DNA of 38,513 nucleotides from an uncultured Bacteriovoracaceae bacterium (GCA_938017795.1 CALIJZ010000073.1:1-38513), one strand, 5' to 3'; shown: positions 26,201-35,340, counted from the stretch's first letter. A program made the numbers and translations. The notes: generated from the letters alone by a model not told the origin.

Positions 26201-27025
26201 ATGAAATTACTTTCATTAATCGCTGCACTTTTAATTTCTGGATCAGCTATGGCCGGAGATTGGAGTCACAACACTGCACTAAACTTTATTAACAACACTG
26301 GTAACTCAAGAGTTATGAACCTTGGTGCTACTCATGATTCATCGACTAGCTTTGGTCTTTGGAATACAAGCATCTTTGGTGCTTATAACTATGGTGAAGA
26401 CGATGGTTTTAAAACTAAAAGTGATTGGATGGCAGGTTTTAGACTTGGTAGACAATTAAATCCTAAAACTGAAGTTTACTTAGAAGAAAAATTCTTAGGT
26501 AATAAGTTTGAAAACTATGACTTTAGATGGACTAATGAAATTGGTGTTCGTTATGACTTCTTTGGTGGAATGTCTAAAACTGCTGCTGCTGGCCCAGCTG
26601 TAGATGGTAGTGCTGAAAAAGGTATGAAAGCTACTACAGGTTTAACTTACGGAAATCATTTTCTATATCTTAAAGCTGCATATCAGGCTGCTTATGAGGA
26701 TGCTATTATTTATGCAACACCTCCAGTTGATAAACTTAGACACAACTCTGTTGTAGGTCTTGGTTACGGAACTATGCTTACTGAAACTTTAGCTTTTGCA
26801 GCTAATGCTGACTGGATTAGAACTCTTGGTGGAGATGATAGAAATATTATCGAAGGTAGAGCTGGAATCCAGACTAAATTATCTAAACTTTTTGGTTTAA
26901 AAGCTGAATATGTTGTTTCTTGGAACGACCAGTTAGACTCAGTTGTTGGATTTGTACCCAACACTAATAGAGCTTGGGAAAACTTCTCAAGTGCTTATAT
27001 CGTAGCTTTAACAGCTGCATACTAA
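26201..27025 (+). CDS. DUF481 family outer-membrane protein
   Basis: A 274-residue protein with a signal peptide ending SAMA before GDW. The mature part is Gly/Tyr/Asn-rich with alternating strands (WNTSIFGAYNYGEDD, GVRYDFFGG, YIVALTAAY at the end) and matches the DUF481 (YdiY-like) small beta-barrel group. The C-terminal aromatic fits outer-membrane insertion by BAM. The strong AAGGAG site, abundant-protein codon style and a strong terminator suggest high expression. Its role is unknown; YdiY is salt-induced in E. coli. Confidence 0.82.
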   Translation: MKLLSLIAALLISGSAMAGDWSHNTALNFINNTGNSRVMNLGATHDSSTSFGLWNTSIFGAYNYGEDDGFKTKSDWMAGFRLGRQLNPKTEVYLEEKFLGNKFENYDFRWTNEIGVRYDFFGGMSKTAAAGPAVDGSAEKGMKATTGLTYGNHFLYLKAAYQAAYEDAIIYATPPVDKLRHNSVVGLGYGTMLTETLAFAANADWIRTLGGDDRNIIEGRAGIQTKLSKLFGLKAEYVVSWNDQLDSVVGFVPNTNRAWENFSSAYIVALTAAY

Positions 27026-27054
27026 GAAGTAGTTAATTTTTAAACATTACTTGG

Positions 27055-27088
27055 AGAGCAGGCCTTTTAGTGCCTGCTCTTTTTTTTT
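27055..27088 (+). terminator. Rho-independent terminator after the DUF481 gene
   Basis: AGAGCAGGC (27055-27063), 8-nt loop, GCCTGCTCT (27072-27080), then T at 27081-27088. A 9-bp GC-rich stem with a T run is a textbook terminator. The last two T also belong to the TTGACA of the tRNA promoter. Confidence 0.93.
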
Positions 27089-27115
27089 GACAACCCTCAG
27101 TATTTTCTATATTTT
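27087..27115 (+). promoter_or_regulatory. Promoter for tRNA-Arg
   Basis: Perfect TTGACA (27087-27092), 17 bases, TATTTT (27110-27115). A start near 27122 would give a 5' leader of about 23 bases, to be removed by RNase P. rsgA, 24 bases after the tRNA, may be read from the same promoter. Confidence 0.75.
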
Positions 27116-27144
27116 TCTTTTACTAAAGAATATCTAATAAAAGT

Positions 27145-27221
<77 letters not shown>

Positions 27222-27244
27222 TTTTTAATGCTACTATACTCAAT

Positions 27245-28174
27245 ATGCTAAAAGCTAAAATTATAAAATCTGGACGTCGTGAATTTGATTGCTTGTTAAT
27301 TGATTCAAATATTATTGTTCAGGCCAAGGCCAAAGGTTCTTTGCTTAATAAAGGTGATCAATTAGTTGTTGGGGATATTGTTGAAGTAACAATAGATCAA
27401 GATGAATACTTCATTCAAACTTTACAGCCTCGAAAAAATACAATCTTCAGACGAATTATTAGAGAAAACAAAGTTAAGATTATTGCTAGTAATATTGATC
27501 TACTTGCAATTGTTTGTACTGTCTCCAAACCAGAATATAAAAGAGGCTTAATAGATAGATATCTATTGCGTGCAGTTCAATGGGAAATTCCAGCAATTAT
27601 AATTTTTAATAAAATGGATGAGTTCTCAGATTTTGACTTAGAATTTGAATCTAATAGATTAAAACCTCTTGAAGTTCAATGCTTTGCAACTTCAGCAGTT
27701 CAAGAAAATTTCAAACATCCAGCTTTGCCTGGCAATAAAGAGCTAAATGATTTCTTAAAAGATCAAACTATTATTTTCCTAGGTCGATCTGGAGTTGGAA
27801 AAAGTAAACTCATCTCTCATCTTGCAAATGAAGATATTGTTTTATTAAGTAAAGAGCTTGCCAGTGTTGGAAAAGGTGCACATACAACGACATGGTCTGA
27901 ATTAGTTCATTTGGATAACTTTGATATTATTGATTCGCCCGGGATAAGAACAATGTCCATTCAAGATGTAAATATTGATGAATTAACAACACTCTTTCCT
28001 GATCTTGAAGAATATTTCATTCAATGTAAATTTAAAGATTGTCATCATGAAAAATCAACAAAAGGCTGCGCATTCTATAAAAATCAATCAGATGAAAAAG
28101 TTTTATCAAGACTAAAGAGCTATAAAAGATTTAAAAAAGAAATTTCAGAAATTCCCGAATGGCAAAAAAATTAA
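27245..28174 (+). CDS. rsgA: Ribosome small-subunit-dependent GTPase A
   Basis: A 309-residue circularly permuted GTPase that checks late 30S subunit assembly. An N-terminal OB fold (about 1-70) precedes the GTPase, whose motifs run in the permuted order G4 NKMD (122-125), G1 GRSGVGKS (180-187), switch GAHTTT (211-216), G3 DSPG (230-233). The C-terminal zinc site is Cys261, Cys266, His268, Cys275. There is no Shine-Dalgarno; it may be read through from tRNA-Arg, or start from TACTAT (27232-27237) seven bases upstream. Its end overlaps the next gene by four bases, tail to tail. Confidence 0.95.
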   Translation: MLKAKIIKSGRREFDCLLIDSNIIVQAKAKGSLLNKGDQLVVGDIVEVTIDQDEYFIQTLQPRKNTIFRRIIRENKVKIIASNIDLLAIVCTVSKPEYKRGLIDRYLLRAVQWEIPAIIIFNKMDEFSDFDLEFESNRLKPLEVQCFATSAVQENFKHPALPGNKELNDFLKDQTIIFLGRSGVGKSKLISHLANEDIVLLSKELASVGKGAHTTTWSELVHLDNFDIIDSPGIRTMSIQDVNIDELTTLFPDLEEYFIQCKFKDCHHEKSTKGCAFYKNQSDEKVLSRLKSYKRFKKEISEIPEWQKN

Positions 28175-28887
28175 ATCCCATCTCCGTCTTCAAACAATGG
28201 AATCATTTCATCTTCTCTAACTTCAGTCTTGTTGTTCTTTTTATGTGTTTTAGATTTCCTAGTATGGCCAGGAAGATTTTTCGGTAAACTTTTTGTAATA
28301 TCAGACATATCAAAAGATTTCTGTCTAGCTAATTGTCCAGGGTCTCCAGGCTTACCAGTTTTATAGGGAAAGAACACTCTAGTCACTAATTTTTCATCTA
28401 ACTTCTTGGAGCTTTGCTTAACTTTAGAGCCATCACAATCCAAAGGAATAGGTAAGCCTTCACTCACTGAACTTATTGATACTGATTTAGAACTTCCATG
28501 TTGAGTTTTAGTTTCTTTAGTTGATTTGATCTCACCAGTTATAAGGATCATTTTATTTTTTATATTAATATCAAGTTTGTTATTCTCTGGAACTTTTACA
28601 ACTAAAGTCCGTCCTTTAGCTTCTTGAATCCACTCATATTCAAGGTCTTGTTTAAACATTGATCCAAAAGGAGATTTCTTAAATATATCTTGACCAAGAT
28701 CAAACATTTGATTGAGGTTTTCATCATCTGTGAAAAAATCACCAAAGGCCTTTTGAATCCTCTCCTCCATTAATTCAAACAATCTTGAAAATGAATCATC
28801 TGCACTACTTTGGCTAAAGCTTGGAGTCGTTAATAATATTGTAAGAAAAATTAAAACCTTCATAAGCTTAAGATAAGAATTCTTCAT
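28171..28887 (-). CDS. Exported Hsp20-like (alpha-crystallin domain) protein
   Basis: A 238-residue protein with an N-terminal signal (MKNSYLKLMKVLIFLTILL, end near FSQSS). Residues about 82-175 look like an Hsp20-type beta sandwich: LEYEWIQEAKGRTLVVKVPE, then LDINIKNKMILITGEIK, then a strand near VTRVFFPY. A basic tail (TRKSKTHKKNNKT) and an acidic end with IPL, reminiscent of the I-x-I anchor of small heat-shock proteins, follow. If right, it is a periplasmic or surface holdase. The start overlaps the stop of the BtuF-like gene (ATGA); an internal ATG at 28863 could also serve. Confidence 0.55.
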   Translation of the reverse strand: MKNSYLKLMKVLIFLTILLTTPSFSQSSADDSFSRLFELMEERIQKAFGDFFTDDENLNQMFDLGQDIFKKSPFGSMFKQDLEYEWIQEAKGRTLVVKVPENNKLDINIKNKMILITGEIKSTKETKTQHGSSKSVSISSVSEGLPIPLDCDGSKVKQSSKKLDEKLVTRVFFPYKTGKPGDPGQLARQKSFDMSDITKSLPKNLPGHTRKSKTHKKNNKTEVREDEMIPLFEDGDGI

Positions 28888-29681
28888 TTTTTGTCAATAT
28901 TGAAGTTTTGAATTTTCTCTAAGATGACATTTAATCCGGCTAATATTGGAGCTGGACCTGGCTGGAGAAAAATAGCAGGATCCAACTCAAAGATTTGATT
29001 GTTTTGAATCGCATCAATTTTATTCCAGCCTTGTCTGTTTTTTACTAACTCAAGATCAGCCTTTTTCCCACACCAACAGATAAAAATCATTTCAGGGTTT
29101 TGCTTGATCACTTCTTCACTAGTTACGTATCTATCACGTGCCATTGATGCTTGAGATTTTTCAGGAAAAATATTTACTCCACCACAGATTTCAAAAATTT
29201 CACTCACCCATTTGATTGCATTAATCATAGGCTCATCCCACTCCTCAAAATATATACGAGGTTTATAGGCAAGCTTAGATGATCTATCTTGGGTATCACT
29301 CATCATTCTTTCAAGATTAGCTATTAGCTTCAGCCCTTGCTCTTTAGCATCAACTAATAAAGAGAGCTGATAAATATAATTCAGAATCTCATCAATTGAG
29401 CGCTGATTAGAAATATAGACATCTTGCCCTATTGATATTAATTCCTTTGCAATATCTTTTTGAATATCTGAAAAACCAATGACTAAATCAGGGTCAATAC
29501 TTTTGATTTTCTCAAGATCTGCCTTGATGAAACTAGTCACTACTGGAAGAGTCTTAGCAGCTAAAGGTCGTTCAACAAAACAGGAGACTCCTTTAATCAA
29601 ATTCTCTTTACCAAGTAAATAAAGGGTCTCAACACTTTCTTCGGTTAAACATACCAAAGATTTTACATTTCTCTTACTCAA
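28884..29681 (-). CDS. BtuF-like (cobalamin/metal) helical-backbone binding protein
   Basis: A 265-residue protein with the two-lobe class III binding-protein layout: VCLTEESVETLYLLGKEN (about 10-27), then LEKIKSIDPDLVIGF and, late, GWNKIDAIQNNQIFELD. This is the BtuF/YvrC vitamin B12 and siderophore-receptor family. It starts at TTG 29681, with AAAGGT seven bases upstream; no ATG is available nearby. No signal peptide precedes the domain, so it appears cytoplasmic, unlike true BtuF. No BtuC/BtuD genes are near. It is coupled to the Hsp20-like gene. A cytoplasmic cobalamin-binding role is possible but unproven. Confidence 0.75.
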   Translation of the reverse strand: MSKRNVKSLVCLTEESVETLYLLGKENLIKGVSCFVERPLAAKTLPVVTSFIKADLEKIKSIDPDLVIGFSDIQKDIAKELISIGQDVYISNQRSIDEILNYIYQLSLLVDAKEQGLKLIANLERMMSDTQDRSSKLAYKPRIYFEEWDEPMINAIKWVSEIFEICGGVNIFPEKSQASMARDRYVTSEEVIKQNPEMIFICWCGKKADLELVKNRQGWNKIDAIQNNQIFELDPAIFLQPGPAPILAGLNVILEKIQNFNIDKK

Positions 29682-29698
29682 TCAATACCTTTTATAGT

Positions 29699-29708
29699 TA
29701 TAATTATA
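29699..29708. promoter_or_regulatory. Overlapping divergent -10 elements
   Basis: The palindrome TATAATTATA holds a plus-strand TATAAT (29699-29704, toward dsbD) and a minus-strand TATAAT (29703-29708, toward the BtuF-like gene). Neither has a convincing -35. RNA polymerase could serve only one direction at a time. Confidence 0.4.
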
Positions 29709-29723
29709 CTTGGAGATCTTATC

Positions 29724-31826
29724 ATGAAATTTTTTATTATTCTTGCTCAATTTGCTCTTTTGACTCTAGCTCAAGATGGTTCTCAATATGTGGATGTTTC
29801 TATTTCAGACTTCCAATCAAGCTCAACTATTCAACAAAATGCTATTAAGTTTAATCATACTGAACATTGGCATACTTATTGGAAAAATTCCGGCGATTCA
29901 GGTCTTCCCACAGAGTTTTCATACTCAATTGATGGAAAGAAAATTGCCCATCAAGAATCTGAGTGGCAGACACCAAAACTTTATAAAGAAGATGAAGAGA
30001 TTTGGACTTATGGATACTCTGATACAACTTATTTTTTTCACCAAATAGAAAAATCTCTTTTAAGTAGTGCTAAAAATATAAAACTCTCTATTAAGTATTT
30101 AGTGTGTAAAGAGATTTGTATCCCAGGTAAAAAAGAATTATCAGGAAGTATTGCAAACTCTAAAATAACTTGGAACGCTACAGCCAAACATACAGACCAA
30201 GAACTTCAAAGTGCTTTTGGATCTCTGCCAACTCCTATTGAATTGACAGACAGTGAATTTCACATTGAAGTGAAACGAGGAAGCCAAGACAACACTCTTG
30301 ATTTATTTTTTAAATCAACAAAATTTACTAAGAAAAAGAAAGGATCAGTTTTTCTTTTACCTCTGCCTTCTCCTGTTGTTAGTTTTAAACATGAAAAAAC
30401 TCCACCGCTCAAAGCAAGATGGATTGAAGGTCATATTCCTCTTGATTGGATAGGACAATATAATGAACCTGAAATAGCCTTTCCTACATCAAATAAATTA
30501 AATCCTCCTTTAGAATTTAAATTTATAATTCAAAATAAAAATAAGTCATATATTGTATCAAGAACTATTTCTAAATTAGTTGGTAGTAGTACTGTAAAAA
30601 AAAAAAATGAAAATATAGTCTCAAAAAATAATCCTACTCCATCTTACTCTCTAGGAATTATCTTACTTATGGCACTATTAGGAGGTCTAATCTTAAACCT
30701 AATGCCATGTGTATTACCTGTTATTTCAATTAAGCTATTTGGTCTCATTAAATCTAAAAAAAGTACTCGAGCTCAATTATTTAAGCATAATCTTCTTTAC
30801 TCTCTAGGTGTCATTTCAACATTAATGGCCCTGGCATTAGTTATTATTGCTTTAAAGACAAGCGGAGAACAAGTCGGTTGGGGATTTCAACTTCAAAGTC
30901 CAACATTTGTAGCAATAATTTGTCTTATTATATTTGTCATGACTCTTAACTTTTTTGGTCTCTTTGAGTTCATGACTCCTGGAGGCTCAAAATTAGGAAA
31001 CGTTAAAACTCAAGACTCACCTTTTGAAGATTTTTTTGCTGGTGTTTTAACAACTATTTTATCTACTCCTTGTAGTGCTCCCTTTTTAGGTAGTGCTTTA
31101 GCCTTTGCTCTGACTTCAGATACATTTACAATTTTATTAGTGTTCTTTTGTATCGGTTTAGGTCTCTCATCTCCATTCTTATTAACATCTGTTTTTCCAG
31201 GGCTTTTAAATATTTTACCCAAGCCTGGTATGTGGATGGAAAAGTTTAAATATTTTTTAGGATTAACTCTACTTCTAACTCTTATCTGGTTAATGGATCT
31301 TCTTCACTCACTAGTAGATTCATCCCATCTAATCTCTACAATTTACCCACTCTTTGCTTTTATTTTTTTTATTTTCTTCTCAAGAAAATATATTTCAAAA
31401 AGTATTGGACTCCTAATCGCTTTACTCGCGATTTCTGGATATTTTGGTTTTAGCTTCTATAATAATTATTCAGAATCTTCATCAATCACTTCAACCAATA
31501 CAGATTGGAAAACCTGGACTCCTGAGATTAACGAGCAATATTTACAATCTAATAAAACGGCCTTTATTGATTTTACTGCAAAATGGTGTTTAACCTGTCA
31601 GGTAAATAAGAAACTCGTTCTACATACAGATGATTTTTATAAAAATGCAAATGAAAAAGGAATTGAGCTTTTTCAAGCTGATTGGACAAGGAAAGACTCA
31701 AAGATAACAAAGTTTTTAGAGGAGAATAATCTGGTTGGAATTCCTGCTTATTTTTTAATAAAAGATGGGCAGCTACATTTTCTAGGAGAAACGATAACTA
31801 TTGGTAAGCTCAATGAGTTCTTCTAG
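29724..31826 (+). CDS. dsbD: DsbD/ScsB-type thiol:disulfide interchange protein
   Basis: A 700-residue membrane protein passing electrons from cytoplasmic thioredoxin to the periplasm. It has a signal peptide (MKFFIILAQFALLTLA) and an N-terminal ScsB-like domain with HTYWKNSGDSGLPTEF and LVCKEICIPG (Cys128, Cys132). Membrane helices start about 310, with LNLMPCVLPV (Cys329) and STPCSAPFLG (Cys450) as the transmembrane redox pair. The C-terminal thioredoxin domain has KWCLTC (Cys622, Cys625). All three cysteine pairs are present, so it should be functional. GGAGAT supports the start. Its end overlaps the pseudouridine synthase gene by 45 bases on the opposite strand. Confidence 0.92.
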   Translation: MKFFIILAQFALLTLAQDGSQYVDVSISDFQSSSTIQQNAIKFNHTEHWHTYWKNSGDSGLPTEFSYSIDGKKIAHQESEWQTPKLYKEDEEIWTYGYSDTTYFFHQIEKSLLSSAKNIKLSIKYLVCKEICIPGKKELSGSIANSKITWNATAKHTDQELQSAFGSLPTPIELTDSEFHIEVKRGSQDNTLDLFFKSTKFTKKKKGSVFLLPLPSPVVSFKHEKTPPLKARWIEGHIPLDWIGQYNEPEIAFPTSNKLNPPLEFKFIIQNKNKSYIVSRTISKLVGSSTVKKKNENIVSKNNPTPSYSLGIILLMALLGGLILNLMPCVLPVISIKLFGLIKSKKSTRAQLFKHNLLYSLGVISTLMALALVIIALKTSGEQVGWGFQLQSPTFVAIICLIIFVMTLNFFGLFEFMTPGGSKLGNVKTQDSPFEDFFAGVLTTILSTPCSAPFLGSALAFALTSDTFTILLVFFCIGLGLSSPFLLTSVFPGLLNILPKPGMWMEKFKYFLGLTLLLTLIWLMDLLHSLVDSSHLISTIYPLFAFIFFIFFSRKYISKSIGLLIALLAISGYFGFSFYNNYSESSSITSTNTDWKTWTPEINEQYLQSNKTAFIDFTAKWCLTCQVNKKLVLHTDDFYKNANEKGIELFQADWTRKDSKITKFLEENNLVGIPAYFLIKDGQLHFLGETITIGKLNEFF

Positions 31827-32657
31827 GGATATTTTTAACTTCTCACTAAAGTTTTTCATTTCTTCAGATTTATATTCACCATAGTTTTTAATAGAAATTT
31901 TAAAACAATGGAGAAATAATCTTGAATCAACTAAACCTTCATAAATTTTATCTCCTAAAATAGGATAGTTGATAGTCTTCAATAAGACTCTAATTTGATG
32001 TCTTAACCCTTCATGAAGTCTAATTTTAATTAAACTAAGATTAGCTTCATCAAAATATTTAAGGTTTTTAATATCAATATTTGCCTCTTGACCAAGGTCA
32101 CTTATTTCAACAACCTTTTTTGAAGTATCAAGAAAATCATATGTCGATTGATCTTCAATATTGCCTTCTACCAAAGCAATATATTCTTTTACTTCAACGA
32201 TTTTATTATAATTTGCTCTTAACTCTTCATAAAGATAATCATCTTTACAAATAATTAAGAGCCCAGATGTATCAAAGTCCAAGCGATATAAAAGCCCTCT
32301 ATCATAATGATGTTTATTAACTCTTAAAACTTCTGAATGGCTTTGTCTTAAACAACTGAGAGCATTATCTTTTTCATTATAACTCAGAGGATGAGAATGA
32401 ATTTCATGGGCCTTATTTAAAATTAAAAAATCATCAGTCTCTGATATAATATTGCAATTATTTCCAACAAACTCTGGGTTAATCATTAAATGATTCAAAA
32501 GGTTAATATCTACCTCAAGCTCATCTTGTTTCCTTACTGAATATTGACGCTGTTTAGAATTGAGATACTTTTTTATTTTTTGCTTAGACAATCCCATAGC
32601 TTTATAAAGCTCTAATCGATTATCAAAATTATGTAGTGAACAAAATCTTATTTTCAT
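31782..32657 (-). CDS. RluA-family RNA pseudouridine synthase
   Basis: A 291-residue enzyme converting uridine to pseudouridine in rRNA or tRNA. About residues 23-60 may be a reduced S4-like RNA-binding part. The catalytic core has ILNKAHEIHSHP (79-90), LLYRLDFDTSG (122-132, catalytic Asp127, Tyr where His is usual before RLD), and GLRHQIRVLLKTINYPILGD. The exact target site cannot be told. It is divergent from the aldehyde dehydrogenase gene with only 13 bases between the start codons and no good Shine-Dalgarno (AGG 12 bases upstream). Confidence 0.85.
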   Translation of the reverse strand: MKIRFCSLHNFDNRLELYKAMGLSKQKIKKYLNSKQRQYSVRKQDELEVDINLLNHLMINPEFVGNNCNIISETDDFLILNKAHEIHSHPLSYNEKDNALSCLRQSHSEVLRVNKHHYDRGLLYRLDFDTSGLLIICKDDYLYEELRANYNKIVEVKEYIALVEGNIEDQSTYDFLDTSKKVVEISDLGQEANIDIKNLKYFDEANLSLIKIRLHEGLRHQIRVLLKTINYPILGDKIYEGLVDSRLFLHCFKISIKNYGEYKSEEMKNFSEKLKISLEELIELTNSYRFS

Positions 32658-32670
32658 GTTATTTTAACCT

Positions 32671-34032
32671 ATGAGCATCTTTAACATTATCAATCCTTAT
32701 ACTCAAGAAAGTATTGCAAGCTTTGAATATACTACATCTCAACAAATTGATGAATCAATCACTACTGTCGCATCAAAAGATTATAATAATTTGCCTACAC
32801 CTTTTTCTAGATCTCTAGTCTTAGATCAACTAGCTAAGCTTATTGATAAAAATCTTGAAGAGCTTGCCCTTCAAGTCACTTTGGAAATGGGAAAAACCAT
32901 TACAGACTCTCGAGCTGAAATTGAACGTGCCATTGTTACCATTAAAGTTGGAAGTGATTTATTAAAGACAAATACTGAAGAAGTCCTTAGTACTAACCAA
33001 TATTCAACTAACACTGATAATTCTTGGTCAATTGTCCAAAGAGTCCCTCACGGTATTGTTCTAGCGATTGTTCCATTTAATTTTCCAATCAATCTAGCTC
33101 TCCATAAAATTATTCCAAGTTATGCGATGGGAAATTCAACTTTATTAAAGCCTCACCCACAATGTTATAAGTCCACAAAAATGCTTATAGATCTTTGTTA
33201 CGAAGCCGGGATGATTAAAGAAGATATCGTAATGATTTGTCCAGATAACGAGACATTCGGCAAACACCTTAATGACCCTCGAATAAATTGTGTTAGCTTC
33301 ACAGGTGGCATTACAACGGCAAAAATAATAAGTTCAAAATTAAGTTATAAAAAACAACTTTTTGAATTAGGCGGAAATTGTGCCTTAGTTGTTTGTGAAG
33401 ATGGTGATATTGAGAAAGCTGTTGAAAAAACAATTATTCATAGAATGGGTTGTTCTGGTCAAAGATGCACCGCAAGTAAAAGAGTCTTTGTTCATGAAAG
33501 TATTTATAAACTCTTTATAAAAAGACTTGTTGCTAAAACAAAAGAGCTAAAAATTGGAGATCCCAAAAAAGATGAAACTTATATTGGGCCACTTGTGTCT
33601 ATAGAGGCTGCTAAAAAGGTTGAACAACAAGTAAAGAGCCTAATGAGTTCATCTATAAAGAGTCATATCGAATTCAAACGAGATCAGGCTTTTATTCATC
33701 CAACAATTATAGAGCTCGATGGTGAGACCAATATAAAAGATGAAATCTTTGGACCCATTATTGCTTTGAGTAAATTTAATTCTGATTCGAAATTAATAGA
33801 ACAAATTAATTCATCAATCTATGGACTTCAATGTGGAATATTCACAGAATCTATTACTAGAAGTAAAAATATGTTTAAAATGATAAATGTGGGTAGTGTA
33901 ATCATCAATGATGGCCCAGCTTTCAGAGCAGATCACTTTCCTTTTGGCGGAGTAAAATCTAGTGGAATTGGTCGCGAAGGCCTTAAATATGCCATGGATG
34001 AGCTCAGTGCCATTAAAACATTAGTATTTTAA
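32671..34032 (+). CDS. NAD(P)-dependent aldehyde dehydrogenase
   Basis: A 453-residue enzyme of the aldehyde dehydrogenase superfamily, oxidising an aldehyde to its acid. Cofactor segment VPFNFPINLALHKIIPSYA, the general base Glu232 in FELGGN, and the nucleophile Cys266 in GCSGQRCTAS are all present, as is EIFGPI near 360. Length and motifs are closest to the short succinate-semialdehyde group, but the substrate is uncertain. No Shine-Dalgarno is present: TGAACA (32637-32642), 17 bases, TATTTT (32660-32665), five bases, ATG. Confidence 0.9.
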   Translation: MSIFNIINPYTQESIASFEYTTSQQIDESITTVASKDYNNLPTPFSRSLVLDQLAKLIDKNLEELALQVTLEMGKTITDSRAEIERAIVTIKVGSDLLKTNTEEVLSTNQYSTNTDNSWSIVQRVPHGIVLAIVPFNFPINLALHKIIPSYAMGNSTLLKPHPQCYKSTKMLIDLCYEAGMIKEDIVMICPDNETFGKHLNDPRINCVSFTGGITTAKIISSKLSYKKQLFELGGNCALVVCEDGDIEKAVEKTIIHRMGCSGQRCTASKRVFVHESIYKLFIKRLVAKTKELKIGDPKKDETYIGPLVSIEAAKKVEQQVKSLMSSSIKSHIEFKRDQAFIHPTIIELDGETNIKDEIFGPIIALSKFNSDSKLIEQINSSIYGLQCGIFTESITRSKNMFKMINVGSVIINDGPAFRADHFPFGGVKSSGIGREGLKYAMDELSAIKTLVF

Positions 34033-34093
34033 ATAAAATTAATTGCGACTCTATTGTCGAAATATAGTTTCTTTCGTCAAAACCTTAGTTATT

Positions 34094-34123
34094 TTGTCGC
34101 ACATTTACTATTCTTACTATAAG
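34094..34123 (+). promoter_or_regulatory. Promoter of the TM-helix channel-like gene
   Basis: TTGTCG (34094-34099), 18 bases, TATAAG (34118-34123), about 32 bases before the ATG, leaving room for the AGGAG ribosome site. This is a conventional leadered promoter, in contrast to the downstream genes. Confidence 0.5.
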
Positions 34124-34155
34124 TTACATTTAATAAATATTTTTTAGGAGAAAAC

Positions 34156-35340
34156 ATGAATCAATTAATTAGTTCAATTACTCAATTCTTGCCACCAGGA
34201 TTAGTGCAGAATGCATTTTTTATGGCAGCAGTTACTTTAATATTAGGATATTTCATTGCGAAAATTCTAAGTTGGGTAATTTCTGGAGCTTTAGGATTTT
34301 TAAAACTTAATGGTGAAACAGCTAGAAAGCTTGGTTTTGCTAGAGGTAAAGTTTTACAACACAGTGTTGCAAAAATGATCTTCTGGATCGTTATGCTTTT
34401 TGTTTTTATTAACGTTTTACAGATTTTAGGATTTGATAGTGCTATTAAGCCAATTCAAAATATGCTTGATCAAATTATGGCATTTTTACCTAAGTTGGTT
34501 TTAGCTGGAGTTATTTTAGCTTGTGCAATTTTTGGATCTAAAATTGTTAAGAATATCTTAGATAGTACATTTACTGCTTTTGATTTAGACGCAAAACTTG
34601 GTCTTCATAAATTAACTGGATCGTCTGCTTCAGTTTCTAGAGTCATTACTACTACTTTATCTGCTTTAGTATTTTTATTCATTCTACCTTTAGCTCTTGA
34701 TACTTTAAATGCTCCAGCTTTGTCTGAGCCAATTAAAGGTATTATCAATTCATTTGCTGCATTTTTACCTAAACTAATCGGTGCTTTAATTGTTATGGCA
34801 GTTGGATTATTTATAGCTAAATTAGTTCAGGGAATTATTACGGACTTATTAAAAGTTGGTGGAGTTGATCAAATGCCTACTAAGTTAGGTCTTACTAGCT
34901 CTAATTCTTTCAAAGGAAAAAGTGTTTCTGATTTAGGTGGATATGCAGTTTTTGCTTCTATTGCAGTTGCAATGGTTTCTGCAGCAGTAAATATTTTAAA
35001 CGTTCCTTTCCTTTCAGAGATTTTTGCTGGACTTCACGGTCACTTTTTTAAAGTATTAGCAGCAGTTATTATTTTATTGATCGGATCAGTTGCAGCTAAT
35101 TTTGCTGAGAAGTCGCTAAACTCTAATAAAGGTGTGGCAAAAGCAGCTAAGATTGGAATCTTATTTCTAACAGGTGTTATGGCACTTGATAGATTAGGTA
35201 TTGCAAACTCTATCTCAAGTAATGGTTTCTTAATCATTATGAGTGCTCTAGGTGTAGCTGTTGGAGTTGGTGGTGCTATCGCTATCGGTTTTGGTGGTAG
35301 AGAAGCTGCAGCAAGAGTTTTAAATAAATTAATTAAATAG
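34156..35340 (+). CDS. Mechanosensitive channel-like protein with TM-helix repeats
   Basis: A 394-residue inner-membrane protein built of about four copies of the conserved TM-helix repeat linked to small-conductance mechanosensitive channels. Each has a short amphipathic lead then a hydrophobic helix: QFLPPGLVQNAFFMAA (N-terminus), MAFLPKLVLAGVILACAIFG (about 112), AAFLPKLIGALIVMAVGLFI (about 202) and a weaker copy about 290. A Gly-rich end (VAVGVGGAIAIGFGGREAAA) follows. The large MscS beta domain is absent. The AGGAG site and strong terminator show a single-gene unit. Ion selectivity and gating cannot be inferred. Confidence 0.8.
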   Translation: MNQLISSITQFLPPGLVQNAFFMAAVTLILGYFIAKILSWVISGALGFLKLNGETARKLGFARGKVLQHSVAKMIFWIVMLFVFINVLQILGFDSAIKPIQNMLDQIMAFLPKLVLAGVILACAIFGSKIVKNILDSTFTAFDLDAKLGLHKLTGSSASVSRVITTTLSALVFLFILPLALDTLNAPALSEPIKGIINSFAAFLPKLIGALIVMAVGLFIAKLVQGIITDLLKVGGVDQMPTKLGLTSSNSFKGKSVSDLGGYAVFASIAVAMVSAAVNILNVPFLSEIFAGLHGHFFKVLAAVIILLIGSVAANFAEKSLNSNKGVAKAAKIGILFLTGVMALDRLGIANSISSNGFLIIMSALGVAVGVGGAIAIGFGGREAAARVLNKLIK

